Source: Isoetes engelmannii (Eukaryota > Streptophyta > Lycopodiopsida > Isoetales > Isoetaceae). From it: a stretch of 37,418 nucleotides of DNA. Positions 9,531 through 20,120 of this stretch are shown here, one piece after another. How positions within the stretch are numbered: the first letter of the stretch is position 1; the number at the start of each line of letters is the position of its first letter. The translations under genes were made by a program, and so were the position numbers. Below the pieces are notes generated by a model, which searched no databases, was not told the DNA's origin, and saw only the letters and a list, made by a program, of their open reading frames with translations. Location: positions 1-37,418 of the forward strand of contig JAANSK020233297.1 in assembly GCA_011763485.2 (NCBI GenBank), given 5' to 3'.

Positions 9531-9904
9531 AAGTTAACCTGTTAAACAGGTCATGTGGAATTTGCTGACCCAATTAACATTCCTTAAAATTCAGATAGGA
9601 CACATGGCAGCACCATAATACACCATCTAAAAAAAAAATGACCCCGTTAGGATATTGGTTGGGATAACAAGGTTCGAGAAGAAAAAAGAAGGGGGAAGAA
9701 CCAATGTTGGGCGTTGGAACCTTAACAAGTTTGAAAAATGAAAAGAAGACATAAACGATGTCCACCCTCAATGGCTGGTACGAGGAAATATGGGGGGCCT
9801 CAGCTTTGTGGGTGGGAGGTTTGTTCTCGGTGATGTAGGAATTCCTTTGGGACGTAGTTGAAATGTGCTATATATTTTCATGTCGTTCTAGGTTGCTCAT
9901 TTCC

Positions 9905-10110
9905 CGATTAGTCTATGATGCACAAAAGCATTGCTTGATGGATCCTCCATCATCATTCCTTCATGGAGGGCATAACTCTTGCTTTATGGAGGACATGGGT
10001 CCTACTATCCATCTCATTATATTTCAAGGGCATTAAACACAAATTCACCAATTAGTCTATAAGACACAACACCATTGGTTTGTGGGTCCTCCATTTTCAC
10101 TATTCATCCC
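9905..10110. repeat. Diverged direct repeat, period about 145 bp
   Basis: The block at 9905-9963 (attagtctatgatgcaca...ggatcctccat) recurs at 10049-10110 (attagtctataagacaca...gggtcctccat) at roughly three-quarters identity. No coding content is seen. Confidence 0.5.
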
Positions 10111-10194
10111 ATCAAACTACAAGTAAAAGTTTGAATCATGCTAGTTGGAGTTGACATGAGAGAGTGTCGTTCAAATTGTTTGTTGATGAAGGGG

Positions 10195-10276
10195 ATAAAC
10201 ACCCCTAAGAGCCCATTACCTCAAATAAATGGGTGAGCCCGTTTATCTGAGGTAATGGGTGAGCAGGGGTGTTTAT
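10195..10276. repeat. 82-bp foldback element
   Basis: The outer arms are a perfect 12-bp inverted repeat: ATAAACACCCCT at 10195-10206 with 10265-10276. Inner arms 10212-10229 and 10242-10259 (CCCATTACCTCA...) pair over 18 bp with one mismatch. The whole unit can form one long hairpin and resembles a small MITE. It is not similar in sequence to the foldback at 5733-5831. Confidence 0.75.
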
Positions 10277-10279
10277 TTT

Positions 10280-12060
10280 CTTTAACTGACAGGCAAGAAT
10301 CCTCACACACCCCTGCACCCACAACTCCGATTATCATCCCACATCTCGGTTTATCATCCCACAACTCAGGTTATTAGAGGTTCGGCACTCCAGAGCACAC
10401 AAATTCAGCCTATTAATCACAGGTTTGTCATCCAAGGCTGAACAGCCTGTTTATCATAGTTTCGGGTGACTTTGGAGCACACAAATATGATTTTCGGTGA
10501 TTTCTGCTGTTGTTAATTGCTTGTTATGCCCTATCACAGGGCAGCAATTGACGGTGGGCATCGGTTGGATCCGAAAGATTGCCAGTTAAGGTAGCGGAAG
10601 AAACAACTTTGCTACCCCTACCACGAGATGAAAGAACAAAAAAGACGACACAATACAATCGCGTGATTCTTAATTATATTCTCGTTTGTTTGTTATCTAA
10701 AATGAATAAGCCAATGGTTGGCATTATATTTTATTTCCTTCATCCCTTATATGGTTCCATAGGCCTTTGGTTTAAAAATTAGTTGGGTCAATTCAATTCC
10801 ATTCTATAATCTACTTTAGAAGACACTTGAACTTAAATGATCCTTCTTTCATACTTGAAGAAAGAAAGAAACGTCATAAAATTATCGTAACTTTGAATGA
10901 AGAGCAACAACCGAGGAATGAAAATTATATAATTGTAGTGGAGTAAGAAGTGAAAAAGGTGTAAGAAGAAAGGACAAACAAAATGTGGGGCGATACAAGT
11001 TGCACGCCAGAGAATATGTTGCATTGGTGCTCATGATGCACGAGAACATGAATGAAAGGAAGGACGTAAGAAAGATAGCAGGATCATGTGGGAATAACTG
11101 AGATCATGTGGGCGTAACTTAGATCACGTTAGCATGAAAAGAAACTGAGCATCAGATGGAGAAGAGGTTGTAAAAATCGCGTTTACTCTAAACAAAAAAA
11201 CTCTTCTTCTTCTTCTTCTTCTTCTTCTTCTTCTAAACATGAAGTGTGAAAAGGGTGGTTATAATGAGAAAGTGGGGACCCAGTGAGCTGGGGAAAAGAT
11301 CAAGTGTAAGAGCAAAGTAGGAATAATAAGGAAGTGGGCCATGAATTGGGTAACAGGTGACGTAAGTGTATACTGCTGCTGAGATGAAAGCATGTTCTGA
11401 TGTTCTAGCAACGTGAACTGGTTCCGGAACATGAATCGTGAAGATGGGGCCAGTGTATTTTAAGAAAACAAAGGGTAAGAATTATTTCAAAAAACGCGAG
11501 GATCGAATCTCTAGCTTGCCATTGAGTGGATATTTGGATCATAAAGATGCCACATATTGACTACAAGGAAAAATCCCCCACAAGACAAGGTAGGCAGTAA
11601 GGAGAACAACTTGCCTGCCATGTTGCCCTGAAGCAAAAGGAGCTAAAAGACACCAAACAAGTAGATAACCTGAATAAACCACAGCCTTTTTTTCAACTTG
11701 CACTAAAATACAAAGAACCGCTTTTAAAGTCCCCACTTACCTACAACGCATTCATAATATCTACCACCTAAAAAAAACGTGCTAAGTCATAGGCCAACTG
11801 GTGTTCAAAAGTCAAGCCTAGGATTATTGTTGTACAACATAGGAGGTAGCTAATGCCAATGGGATGAAAAGTCAAATGGGAGCAAAAACAATGTGTTGCA
11901 TTAAGGATGAAAAGTCAAAGGGATTAGGCAAGAATTAGGTGTAATGAGAATAAGTCAATGTAAAATTAAGTTTAATGAGACTAAGTCAAGGGGTCCAAAT
12001 TAGGGGTTCCTAACCAGAATTTTCGATTAAACTTGTTAAAATCCGGTTTGATAAAGCAGA
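10280..12060. other. Gene-free spacer
   Basis: I see no credible open frame. Low-copy words such as 'tttatcatccca' and 'agcacacaaat' recur at 10330-10500. A (CTT)n tract lies at 11201-11234. I recognise no RNA gene or element ends. Confidence 0.5.
11201..11234. repeat. (CTT)n microsatellite
   Basis: About 34 bp of perfect CTT/TTC triplets in the spacer downstream of the kinase gene. Confidence 0.9.
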
Positions 12061-12175
12061 TGCCAGCAAATTTCTGATCGAAAATTTATAAAATTAATGT
12101 AAAATCCGGCAAATTAGAGATTTGCCAACAAATTTTTGATCGAAAATTTATAAAATTAATGTAAAATCCGGCAGT
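12061..12175. repeat. 62-bp tandem repeat, about two copies
   Basis: The unit starts tgccarcaaattt and contains gatcgaaaatttataaaa and gtaaaatccggc. It occurs at 12061 and 12122-12123, a period of 62. A third, decayed partial unit (gttaaaatccgg) lies upstream at about 12035-12050. Confidence 0.8.
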
Positions 12176-12712
12176 TTAGAGCTTTACTTTATAGAAATTC
12201 GGTAAGTACAAATAAAGAGCGGCATTTTCGCTGGTTGATTTAAAATCTAAATGTAAGGCCCGACTAAGTCCATGTGTAATTAAGAATAAGTCAATGCTGG
12301 AGGCAAAGAAAACTAAACAAAAATATATGTGGCGAAAAAGATAGACAAAAAATTGTAGACAGAAATGTTGACGAAATGCTTGTGTGTTTGCCTCTGTTAT
12401 AAAAATGTACAAGAATTGGGCAGCAATGGCTAAACCCAGTGTTTTACAATAATCTACAAAAATCAAGGAGAAAAACTGTGCTGGGGGATCATGTTTTCCC
12501 AAATTTGGGAATGAAGCATAACACCCACTTCAATTCTCTGCAGCGCCGCTTGAAAATTGCTTGCATTCGAGCAACACCAGGCTGATTCTGCATTTGCCAT
12601 CAAAATTTCATGCTTGGGCAGCCCAGATTTTGCGTAATCGAACCGGAATCAGGCTCCGGAATAAAATATTTGCCCCAAATTTGAATTTCATCCCAATGCT
12701 GGACCCCTGGCA

Positions 12713-13960
12713 TCAAAAAATGCACTTTGGATCGTTCCGGTGATCTTCACAGCCATTTTTTCTTGAATTCAACCAACAGATGGAATCGATGCTCTTTTTT
12801 GCTTCGGATTTGATGCTCTGAGATGGGTGAAATCGAAAATCACTAAGTCTGTCGAACAAATTTCTCACCGGATTTTTCCCCTGTGGCGATCTAACAACGA
12901 CCCATTTCTCATCTGATTGAGAGGGCGAAGAAGGGCAATGAGATTTCTCTGGATCGGATGAAGAACCTTTAGACATACTCTGTTTCTTCTTCAAACCGAT
13001 CTTCTTCCGGTTCAAAATTCCTACTTTGGAAGAACCTTTCAGGGATAAAACCGGAACAGATTCACTGTTATCCCAAGAATTGTCAAATTCAAGAACGCTG
13101 GTAGGAGAACCAGGGGCAATGACAGGGGAAGATTTGCACAGAACTGGCAAATCTTGGGCAACAAAAGGATGAGCAAGCAACTGGGCAGTGGTCCATCGAT
13201 CAGAAGGCTCTCTGCAAAGGCATTTTCTCAAAAAATCCTGCCCTTCAGCAGACAAAGAACAGGGGATTTCTGGGATTTCATCAGAACAGCCAATCCGGTA
13301 GAGAACCACGAAAGGATTATCAACATAATCCCAAGGAGCTCTGCCTGTAAACATTTCGATTACTGTACAACCCACAGACCATATATCGGAAGCAGATCCT
13401 CTGCATTCCTGCCTGGCCACTTCCGGCGCCATCCACAGAGGAGTGCCCTTGATTTCTGAACCTGAGACATTCTTCAGATATGACGCAGCCCCAAAATCTG
13501 CCAATTTCACTCCCGATAATCCAACCAGAACATTTTTCCCTTTGATATCCCCATGAACAATCCCTCTTCTGTGCAGGTATTCAATCCCCTGTAAAATCCC
13601 TCTCGTGAACGATCTAACAAGCTGCTCCTCCAATTTTCCCCCAAATTTTTTTGTCAGATCGGCCAGGCTTCCTCCCGGAACATATTCTAAGAACACATTC
13701 CTCATCCTTTTGCCGTTTTCGTCAGACCAATCTCCTCCCAAGCACTTAACCACATGATCGGAATCTAATATCTGTAGAATTTCTAACTCATTCTCCAGCG
13801 CCATCAATTGGGCCCTATTCTTATCCCTGCATTCAACGGATTTCACAGCAAACAGACCGCCATTCTCTGCATTCATCGCCAAATTGACCTGCCCGAAAGA
13901 CCCAGCACCCAAAAGACTACCCCGAACCCAGGATCTAACCGTTTCCTTTGAAGCTTCCAT
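12713..13960 (-). CDS. MAPKKK17/18-like: MAP kinase kinase kinase, MAPKKK17/18-like, intronless
   Basis: The protein has 415 residues and starts at the ATG at 13960. The N-terminal protein kinase domain spans about residues 11-270. It has the glycine loop GAGSFG (18-23), ATP-binding lysine AVK (Lys40), the C-helix ALENELE region, catalytic loop HGDIKGKN (136-143), DFG (155-157) and GTPLWMAPEV (172-181), the signature of MEKK-type MAP3Ks. The roughly 145-residue tail is rich in Ser and basic residues and lacks a named domain. A single exon, a short N-terminus and this tail are typical of the plant MAPKKK15-20 group. Those kinases act at the top of a cytoplasmic or nuclear phosphorelay (MAP3K to MKK to MPK), and the 17/18 pair in Arabidopsis is linked to abscisic acid signalling. 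All catalytic residues are present, so the gene looks functional. The subgroup assignment is inference. Confidence 0.92.
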   Translation of the reverse strand: MEASKETVRSWVRGSLLGAGSFGQVNLAMNAENGGLFAVKSVECRDKNRAQLMALENELEILQILDSDHVVKCLGGDWSDENGKRMRNVFLEYVPGGSLADLTKKFGGKLEEQLVRSFTRGILQGIEYLHRRGIVHGDIKGKNVLVGLSGVKLADFGAASYLKNVSGSEIKGTPLWMAPEVARQECRGSASDIWSVGCTVIEMFTGRAPWDYVDNPFVVLYRIGCSDEIPEIPCSLSAEGQDFLRKCLCREPSDRWTTAQLLAHPFVAQDLPVLCKSSPVIAPGSPTSVLEFDNSWDNSESVPVLSLKGSSKVGILNRKKIGLKKKQSMSKGSSSDPEKSHCPSSPSQSDEKWVVVRSPQGKNPVRNLFDRLSDFRFHPSQSIKSEAKKSIDSICWLNSRKNGCEDHRNDPKCIF

Positions 13961-14130
13961 ATCCGAAGCTCTGGATCACAAAAAACCGCCCAAAATGACT
14001 AATGCGGATTTGAATTCAACCCCGCCATTGGGTAACAGATTGGAAAAAAACTACGAAACAGAAGAAAATTTTCTGCGATTTGAAGTCGAAGATAAGGCAA
14101 AGCACCTGTGGGACAGAAGGAAGGATCGGG

Positions 14131-14138
14131 TATTTATA
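14131..14138 (-). promoter_or_regulatory. TATA box of the MAP3K gene
   Basis: On the minus strand this reads TATAAATA, about 170 bp upstream of the start codon. Transcription would start near 14100 and give a 5' leader of roughly 140 nt. No upstream ATG-led frame of note is seen in that leader. Confidence 0.6.
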
Positions 14139-14240
14139 AGAAGAAGGCTACAGAAGAGGACGCCGGAGCTATGGTAGCCATTTCGTCGTTCTGCAAGTGT
14201 GCAACAGGGAATTAAATGAAAGAAAAAAAAGGGATTATCC

Positions 14241-14274
14241 TACGTGGTACCTTTTGCCGACGTGGCCGCCACGT
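14241..14274 (-). promoter_or_regulatory. ACGT-core (ABRE/G-box-like) cluster upstream of MAP3K
   Basis: Three ACGT cores lie within 34 bp: tACGTGG (14241-14247), gACGTGGc (14259-14266) and gccACGT (14268-14274). They sit 100-145 bp upstream of the TATA box. ACGTGGC is the classic ABA-response element bound by bZIP factors of the ABF/AREB group, and clustered copies are usual in ABA-responsive promoters. This suits a MAPKKK17/18-type gene. Regulation by ABA here is inferred from motif and family only. Confidence 0.5.
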
Positions 14275-14480
14275 ATGCAGGATTCAAAACGGTGGTCTAA
14301 AGGCGATGACTCCGCCGGAAATGCGTTTTTCACTCGCCGGGAAAACGGCACCGTTCCCGCCAAAAAGGATATTCCTCAAATGTATTTTGGTCACATGCCA
14401 TATGGCCATGTTGTGTTCCAATCGTGGATTTGGTTCATGGGGAACACATCTACACATTTTCCACTCCCCCACTAAACCCA

Positions 14481-14610
14481 CTTTGCCTCCAGTGGACGTT
14501 AAAAATACTCCTCCGCGCCGTTAGAAACATCGCCCCTAGTTTGTCTCCAGTGGATGTTAAAAATATACTCAACCCTCCCGCTCGCTCCGTTAAAGATGTT
14601 CTCCTACTTG
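14481..14610. repeat. Diverged tandem repeat, about 60 bp x 2
   Basis: The unit starting tttgcctccagtggacgttaaaaata (14482) recurs as tttgtctccagtggatgttaaaaata (14540). It is followed by a related cgccgttagaaacat / ctccgttaaagatgt segment. There is no coding signal. Confidence 0.6.
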
Positions 14611-17600
14611 CCCCCTTGCCACTTGCCTCGTTACTTGGCCCCCCGACAAGTACTGTCCAATTTACCCTGACTTGCTTACTACTGCAACCAGCCGCCGAGA
14701 CAAACAGCCCCCATGGTCGACAGAGTCAGTTGATCTCCACTACTTCCTACCAAGTTGGCCGAACTTTTGTGTAGTTCTTAACTGTATCGAACATATGCTC
14801 GAATAGCATTGCTCTACCTGTCTGGCCCTACATACATCTGATCCTCATGCACGTTTTGCCCTTTGGCCTCTACCAAACCCTTCCCCACATTTTTGACTAT
14901 TCTATATTTCTTGATCCCCTCGAGCTCGGTGATTGTTCTTTTCGAGTTTGTTCGCGTCGTGCCATTTCAGATCATGTTGTTACTTGTATGCAAGTAGTTT
15001 GAACATGTCGGCTCCAACTTGCGGTTTGAGCATGTCAAGGCTTGAATTGGTAGGTTGATTAACGACCGCTCCGAACAGACTAACTGCACATTCCCAGCCA
15101 TCAGCACAACTTGCCACATACATGTGTCAAGGAGTCCAATAAACAACGATTGATACATGGCCCTAATGTTGTGTAAAAGGTCCAGTTAAACAAGTATTGA
15201 TAGATGGTCCTAATGTTGTGTAAAAGATCATGTGGACGTGCCTAATGCATGGTAACTATGACAAGTCCAAAGGTGTAAGTTGGGAGTTGAAAACATCTTA
15301 GGCCTATCTTTAACATAGCATGATTTTGATGGTTAAGCACGTCCTTGATGCCGACTTCTGGTTATAAACAACCTATCACATAAAGATTCTATCCGAAATC
15401 TTATCTTTTCATTTCAATGGTATCCCATATGAAATTTGGATTGACCTTTGTGGCCCAGTATAGTACAGATGCTTTCAGGGATTGTGTTCTTTAAAGGCAT
15501 GCAACTACCATATAAACTAGTGTGCATTGAAAGAGCATTTCTTTTAATGGGCATGACCACTAAAAATTTGTGCACCAACGTATTGGAGTAGAAAAAGCAT
15601 TGTGGCCACATGATTCTTTTCATGGGTTTCAAGATGAATCTTATCTCTTATTTGATTCCATGTACTAGAACATACATCTGATATCGTCAATATTGCATTC
15701 ATGTGATTTGCATCGCCAGTATCTCATTCCTGTGATGGTCGGTAATTCAGAATATTCACGAATTGTTGCCCATGCTTAACATCTTTTTATGATGTGACTG
15801 CAAGAAGATATCAATGGTGCTATCACATTGACCTCTATATGCTTTTCCCGAACAAAATGGTATCTCGTTCGAATATTACTTCGACACCCAAACGTACACA
15901 CACACACACACAAAATCCTAGATTATGATTTTGAAATGTCATACATCTTTGCACATGTTTGTTTTGATTTGAGAGGAACTACTTTAAGCAAACATGATGT
16001 TTTGGTTTAGATATTGATTTCATGGGCCTTTACAACTGCAGTACACCTTAAAAGCATGAAACCTAATGCCTGAACAAGAAGACAAATCCCATGGGTAATT
16101 GCGTGGACATGATGGGCTCTTGGATGCATCAATTACAAAGAACATCTTAGTTAAACAGCAGTCAACGATGGATAAGTTAGGATATTTAACAAAACAACAA
16201 GATCATTGAGAGGTTAGGTTTGGATATTATAACTTGTGTGGTGCAAATTGGATCGAATCAGCAGGCAACAGATATCAAGGTAGATCGAGATGTACTGGGG
16301 CGAGACACTCGGAAGGAACCGACAGACAGGTGGGCAGAAAGGGGTCTAGGTTGGAGAAGGTGAGCATGTGAGGGGCAAAGGGGGCCATGCACAGGATGGG
16401 TGTTGGCACGACTGGCAATTTAAAGAAAAAAAGAAATTGTTGGTGGTGGTATTGTCGGTGTTATTTTTGTTGGTGTTGGTGGTTAACATTGTTGTTTGTG
16501 TGGGTCAAGATTATATTTTTTGTTGGTGAAGATTTAAATTTTTGTTGGTGTAGTAGGGACAACCGGTAAGATGTTGACACGTATAGCCGGTGGCCTCTAT
16601 CCGCCAGCGGAGATGCCTTGCCTCGCTGGCGGTAATTTTTACGCACATTTTTCTCGACCCGCATTTGGCGGCCGCCACCAGTCGGTTTTTATGAGATGTT
16701 GCCAGAAAGCACTTTCTGACCTCTTCCCAGAAGCCAAATCATATCCAAAATACGCCGGATATTTGCCGGATTCTTCCTTCAAAACCGTCTCTTTTTTATC
16801 GACAATGACCTCCTTCATCATGTTAATCTACGTACCAGATTTGAGCTCATTTCTTTTGTAGATCTCGATCGGACCTTATCTTTGCCAAAATCTTTCGGCC
16901 CAATTTTTGTTTGATTCATTCATTTGCTCTTAGTATCTATCTTCCTTTTTTTCGTTGTACTTGGTGCTGCCTTTCATTTGGATTTGGGCTGTCCGGCCCT
17001 GTCTTGGACCACTCTCCAAATTGCGCCCACTAAAATTTACAATATCCTTCATCATTTGGTTGTACTTTGCAAAGCATGTGAATTCTTTGATTTCTCCAAG
17101 TCGTTTTCTCTTGGAACGTTGTAAATCTTGGGAATCCCTACCAAATCCCTAAGCATAATTTAACTTCAACACCTCCCTTTCGCCTTGATTTAGTGCACAA
17201 CGTAGTCATTCAAGTAATCTAGTCTATCGACTAAGAAAGGATCGTTTGGTTGCTACAATAAAGACTTGTCTCTACTTGACCCAAAGTAGCTACCAAAAAA
17301 AAAAAAAAATTTGTGGAGTAAAATCATGTTTGCAATCACCAAAGGATAACACAATTTACTTCAAATTGTTCGTAAAGATCACCATTACATATCCCATTCC
17401 ATAAGGAGAAGCGTTTGTTTGTAGCTAATGATTGTACTTTTGTCTAGGATAGTCCTTGCATAGTCACCTTGACGTTTGTATACACTACCTTACACCCATT
17501 ATGTGCTGAGGTTGTTTTACTAGTCCTTCCCTGCCTCAAACCTGAGACCTATACGGCGTGAACCAACAACAACCTAGTGGTTTGCATTGACTACCCAGAA

Positions 17601-18900
17601 CATATCGTTAAGGTGGGGAATCCAACAACTTGTTGGAGATTACATAGGGCACATCTCTCTTGAGTCTAATAGATTAATGCTAAAGAGTCTCACTTCTGAA
17701 GTTTGACGTTCCAAAATTAACAACTTATTGACCAACTGAGCAATCAAATATGATTAGTTCCTCCTTTTTTTTTAGCGCAACAACCCAACCCTGAATAACA
17801 CCTTATCTAAAAACCTTGGCTATCCACGTGTCCTAAAAAATGACATGCAAAATGGGCCATCAGATCATGATCTAAAGAAAGGGACGGTTGAGAAAAATAA
17901 TTGAGCCCTGCTTGTTGGGGAACGCCGCACTCATTGTGCATTCTGTCCAGCCAAGGTTTTGTTGTTCTTTCTTTCTTTGCAATGTTTATGATCCCTGCTT
18001 TCCAAAGAATATAATACGGTTTTGTAATATGCTATTTCCTTTTGCGAAATTATGGAAGAGAAAAGCTTGGTCGTATTGAGGTATGTGCCTGTGCTTTGAA
18101 CTTCTGCTATGCTATCATAAGGCCGGATAGTTAGAAAGCAAAAAAATTTGACTACAATGTCCATATCCATTGTAGTTAGAGATCCTTCTTAATCTAATTC
18201 TCATGTGCATAGAATCGTAATTAAGTTTCTAAAATCTCTGTTTTCATTGAAAAAGTCTGATAGACCGTTGTCCACTGCCTTGATTCTTTTAACAACCCTA
18301 TCTATAATATCCTTCCATTTGCATTGACATTCTATAAGAACCTAAGAGATATGTTCCTTCTCTGCCTGTTACTTCTTCTTTTGTATGTAACCTCTAGGGA
18401 TAACGTGGTTTGCTGTTTTCAATGCCACACTCGTCATCTGGTAAAGTAACATAAGGTCTACCACGTACCTTAGAGTTGCTAATATATAACACTCTAAAGC
18501 TGTGGTTTGTTGTCTGACCATGTGAGCGACATAAATTGCAGTTTGCTACATGAACAACAAAAGCTTTCATATGTGAATACACCGCATATTCTTACCATAT
18601 TCGCCTTTTAGTGCTTGTATTGTTAACCACCAAATATCAAACTAATTTATTTTTTTGGATCCCTCACTGAATATATGAAATTGAATCTGATCTATGTGTA
18701 GTTTGTGATTATTTGGCCGAAAAGGTGGCCACTAGACACGTCCTCGCAAATATCTGAATGCTGCGTTACAGTGACGATCCATAGGATTGCAATCCCCGCA
18801 TTTTTTACCTATCACTCCTTTATTACATGGCACAAGATCGTGCATGGTCATCTGATATATTTGTTTCATCAACCAGTAGAATAGCATGCACTCCTTAATG
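14611..18900. other. Long gene-free spacer
   Basis: I find no domain, RNA gene or clear element end. Seen are a (CA)n run (15895-15911), a GTT/GGT-rich low-complexity stretch (16436-16560), a 9-bp hairpin CCGCCAGCG/CGCTGGCGG (16601-16609 with 16624-16632) and an A-run near 17296-17311. Open frames are short and have no protein-like composition. Confidence 0.5.
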
Positions 18901-18908
18901 CGACCTTA

Positions 18909-19151
18909 CTCCCCCTCTACTCGTTCCTTATTCTCCTCTTCCTTCCCGGTCTTGAATCCCATAGCACTCCATCCCAAGGGTTTGTACCCTTCATCCTCCA
19001 TATCAAACACATGATGAACTTTGATGACTTTCATTTTCCCCTCATCCTCACTACTGGAATGTCTATTAAGCTTTTTAGAGATAAGATAAGAATCAAACTT
19101 TTGTATCTTATCAAAAACTTTATCATATAAAAAATGTTGCAGATTGCTACT
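18909..19151 (-). other. Unidentified open frame of 81 codons
   Basis: The minus strand is open from 19151 to the TAA at 18906-18908. It reads ...LYDKVFDKIQKFDSYLIS..., then an SSSEDEGK stretch, then KVIKVHHVFDMEDEGYKPLG, and ends in a charged EEENKERVEGE. The first ATG is at 19034, giving only 42 codons from there. Composition is protein-like, acidic with lysines. I recognise no family. It may be one exon of a decayed host gene or a piece of a transposon protein. Confidence 0.3.
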
Positions 19152-19806
19152 TTACTACTGCTTTTTCAAGAACCTAAAACACCAATTCTAACAAACGGAT
19201 GCAACTATGCTTAATATCATGTGGTGCTTGATTGTCCTACAAAGGGTTCAACTTCCCTTGCTAGAATGGCTGCGCATTTGTCGATATCGGTTCTTCTCAC
19301 CACATAATATGTAGATCCTGGCCATGTTATCCTCCCACCATGGTGTGATCTCCTTCTCGTCCCAAGTTCTTTAGTTGTTGTAACAGGTTGAAGCAGTCAA
19401 GACAGCTGATTGCGTCTTGATCCCCACATCCTCATTCATGTCAACGATTACGCCACGGGCTACTAGAATCCTCAGCAACAAAACTTACAAGTCTGTGTTG
19501 AAATGCAAGAAGGCACACTTTGTTGCTGAGCATCAGAGGCAAATGTTTGAATTGCTGCTTCGTGAAGCTTAGACCTTTGGCGCAAAATATTATATCGACC
19601 ACCTCCTACTCTTGGACATATTTCAATGCAGTAGTGGGATGAGCAGTTGATCTAATTATGTGATCATCCTGGAGTTCTTAATTCTATGCCTCCTTTGATC
19701 CATAATATTCTTCAATCCACAGAGGAGGAGATCAAAGACGGAGTGCGACATCTTTCAAATGGAAAGCCCCTTGATCTTCAAGATTTGCAAGTAGAATTGC
19801 TTAAAT

Positions 19807-19838
19807 GGGGGGTGTGAAGGGGAGGGGGGGGGGGTTGG
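19807..19838 (+). other. G-tract run with quadruplex potential
   Basis: Four G runs (6, 4, 11 and 2 bases) occur within 32 bp inside the LINE RT coding region, where the frame is also lost. The composition differs sharply from the surrounding LINE. It is either a local insertion or slippage. Confidence 0.5.
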
Positions 19839-20120
19839 TGTCTACTATTGCTTCCAATCATCACTGCTCTTTTACATCAAGCTTTGCAAGAAGGATTGCC
19901 AGAAACTTGGGCTCTCAGTAAGGTCATACCAATTCACAAAACAGGCGATAAGAATGACCCATCTAATTATCGCACGATCATGGTTAGTCCCATTTTTTCC
20001 AAGCTCTTAGCCAATATCACTGAGAAGTAGTTAACAGCATGGGCAGAACATGCTGATGTACGTGCTATTGGACAAGTAGGTTTTCTCCCCTGCCATTCTA
20101 CAATAGACCATATTTTCACA

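Larger units (their letters stand above)
5822..9668. mobile_element. Putative inverted-repeat element carrying a tyrosine recombinase
   Basis: The 12-mer CAATATCCTAAC at 5832-5843 recurs exactly in inverse at 9646-9657. The match spreads both ways. Outward, GTTA-CCC at 5822-5828 faces GTTATCCC at 9661-9668 (reverse strand). Inward, a GGGG block and a T-run of 8-10 follow on both sides. Together this is about 45 bp of imperfect inverted repeat. All recombinase exons lie inside. Cryptons, the usual home of this enzyme, have no terminal inverted repeats, so either the ends or the grouping would be unusual. I could not identify a target duplication, and the exact boundaries are uncertain. Confidence 0.4.

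Noticed and set aside
12176-12502. 108-codon minus-strand frame downstream of the kinase
   Set aside because: Hydrophobic, phenylalanine-rich composition typical of AT-rich antisense. It partly covers the 62-bp repeat, and no domain or start context supports it.
13154-14177. Plus-strand open frames of 97-102 codons opposite and upstream of the MAP3K
   Set aside because: They are antisense shadows of the kinase or run through its leader. They have no domain and the opposite strand codes clearly.
14424-14774. 116-codon plus-strand frame
   Set aside because: It runs through a diverged non-coding tandem repeat and has leucine/proline-rich chance composition. No homologue is recognised.
17440-17700. 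Possible tRNA-derived SINE (B-box-like GGTTTGAGGC on the minus strand)
   Set aside because: The A box, tail and target duplication could not be found, and the B-box match is weak.
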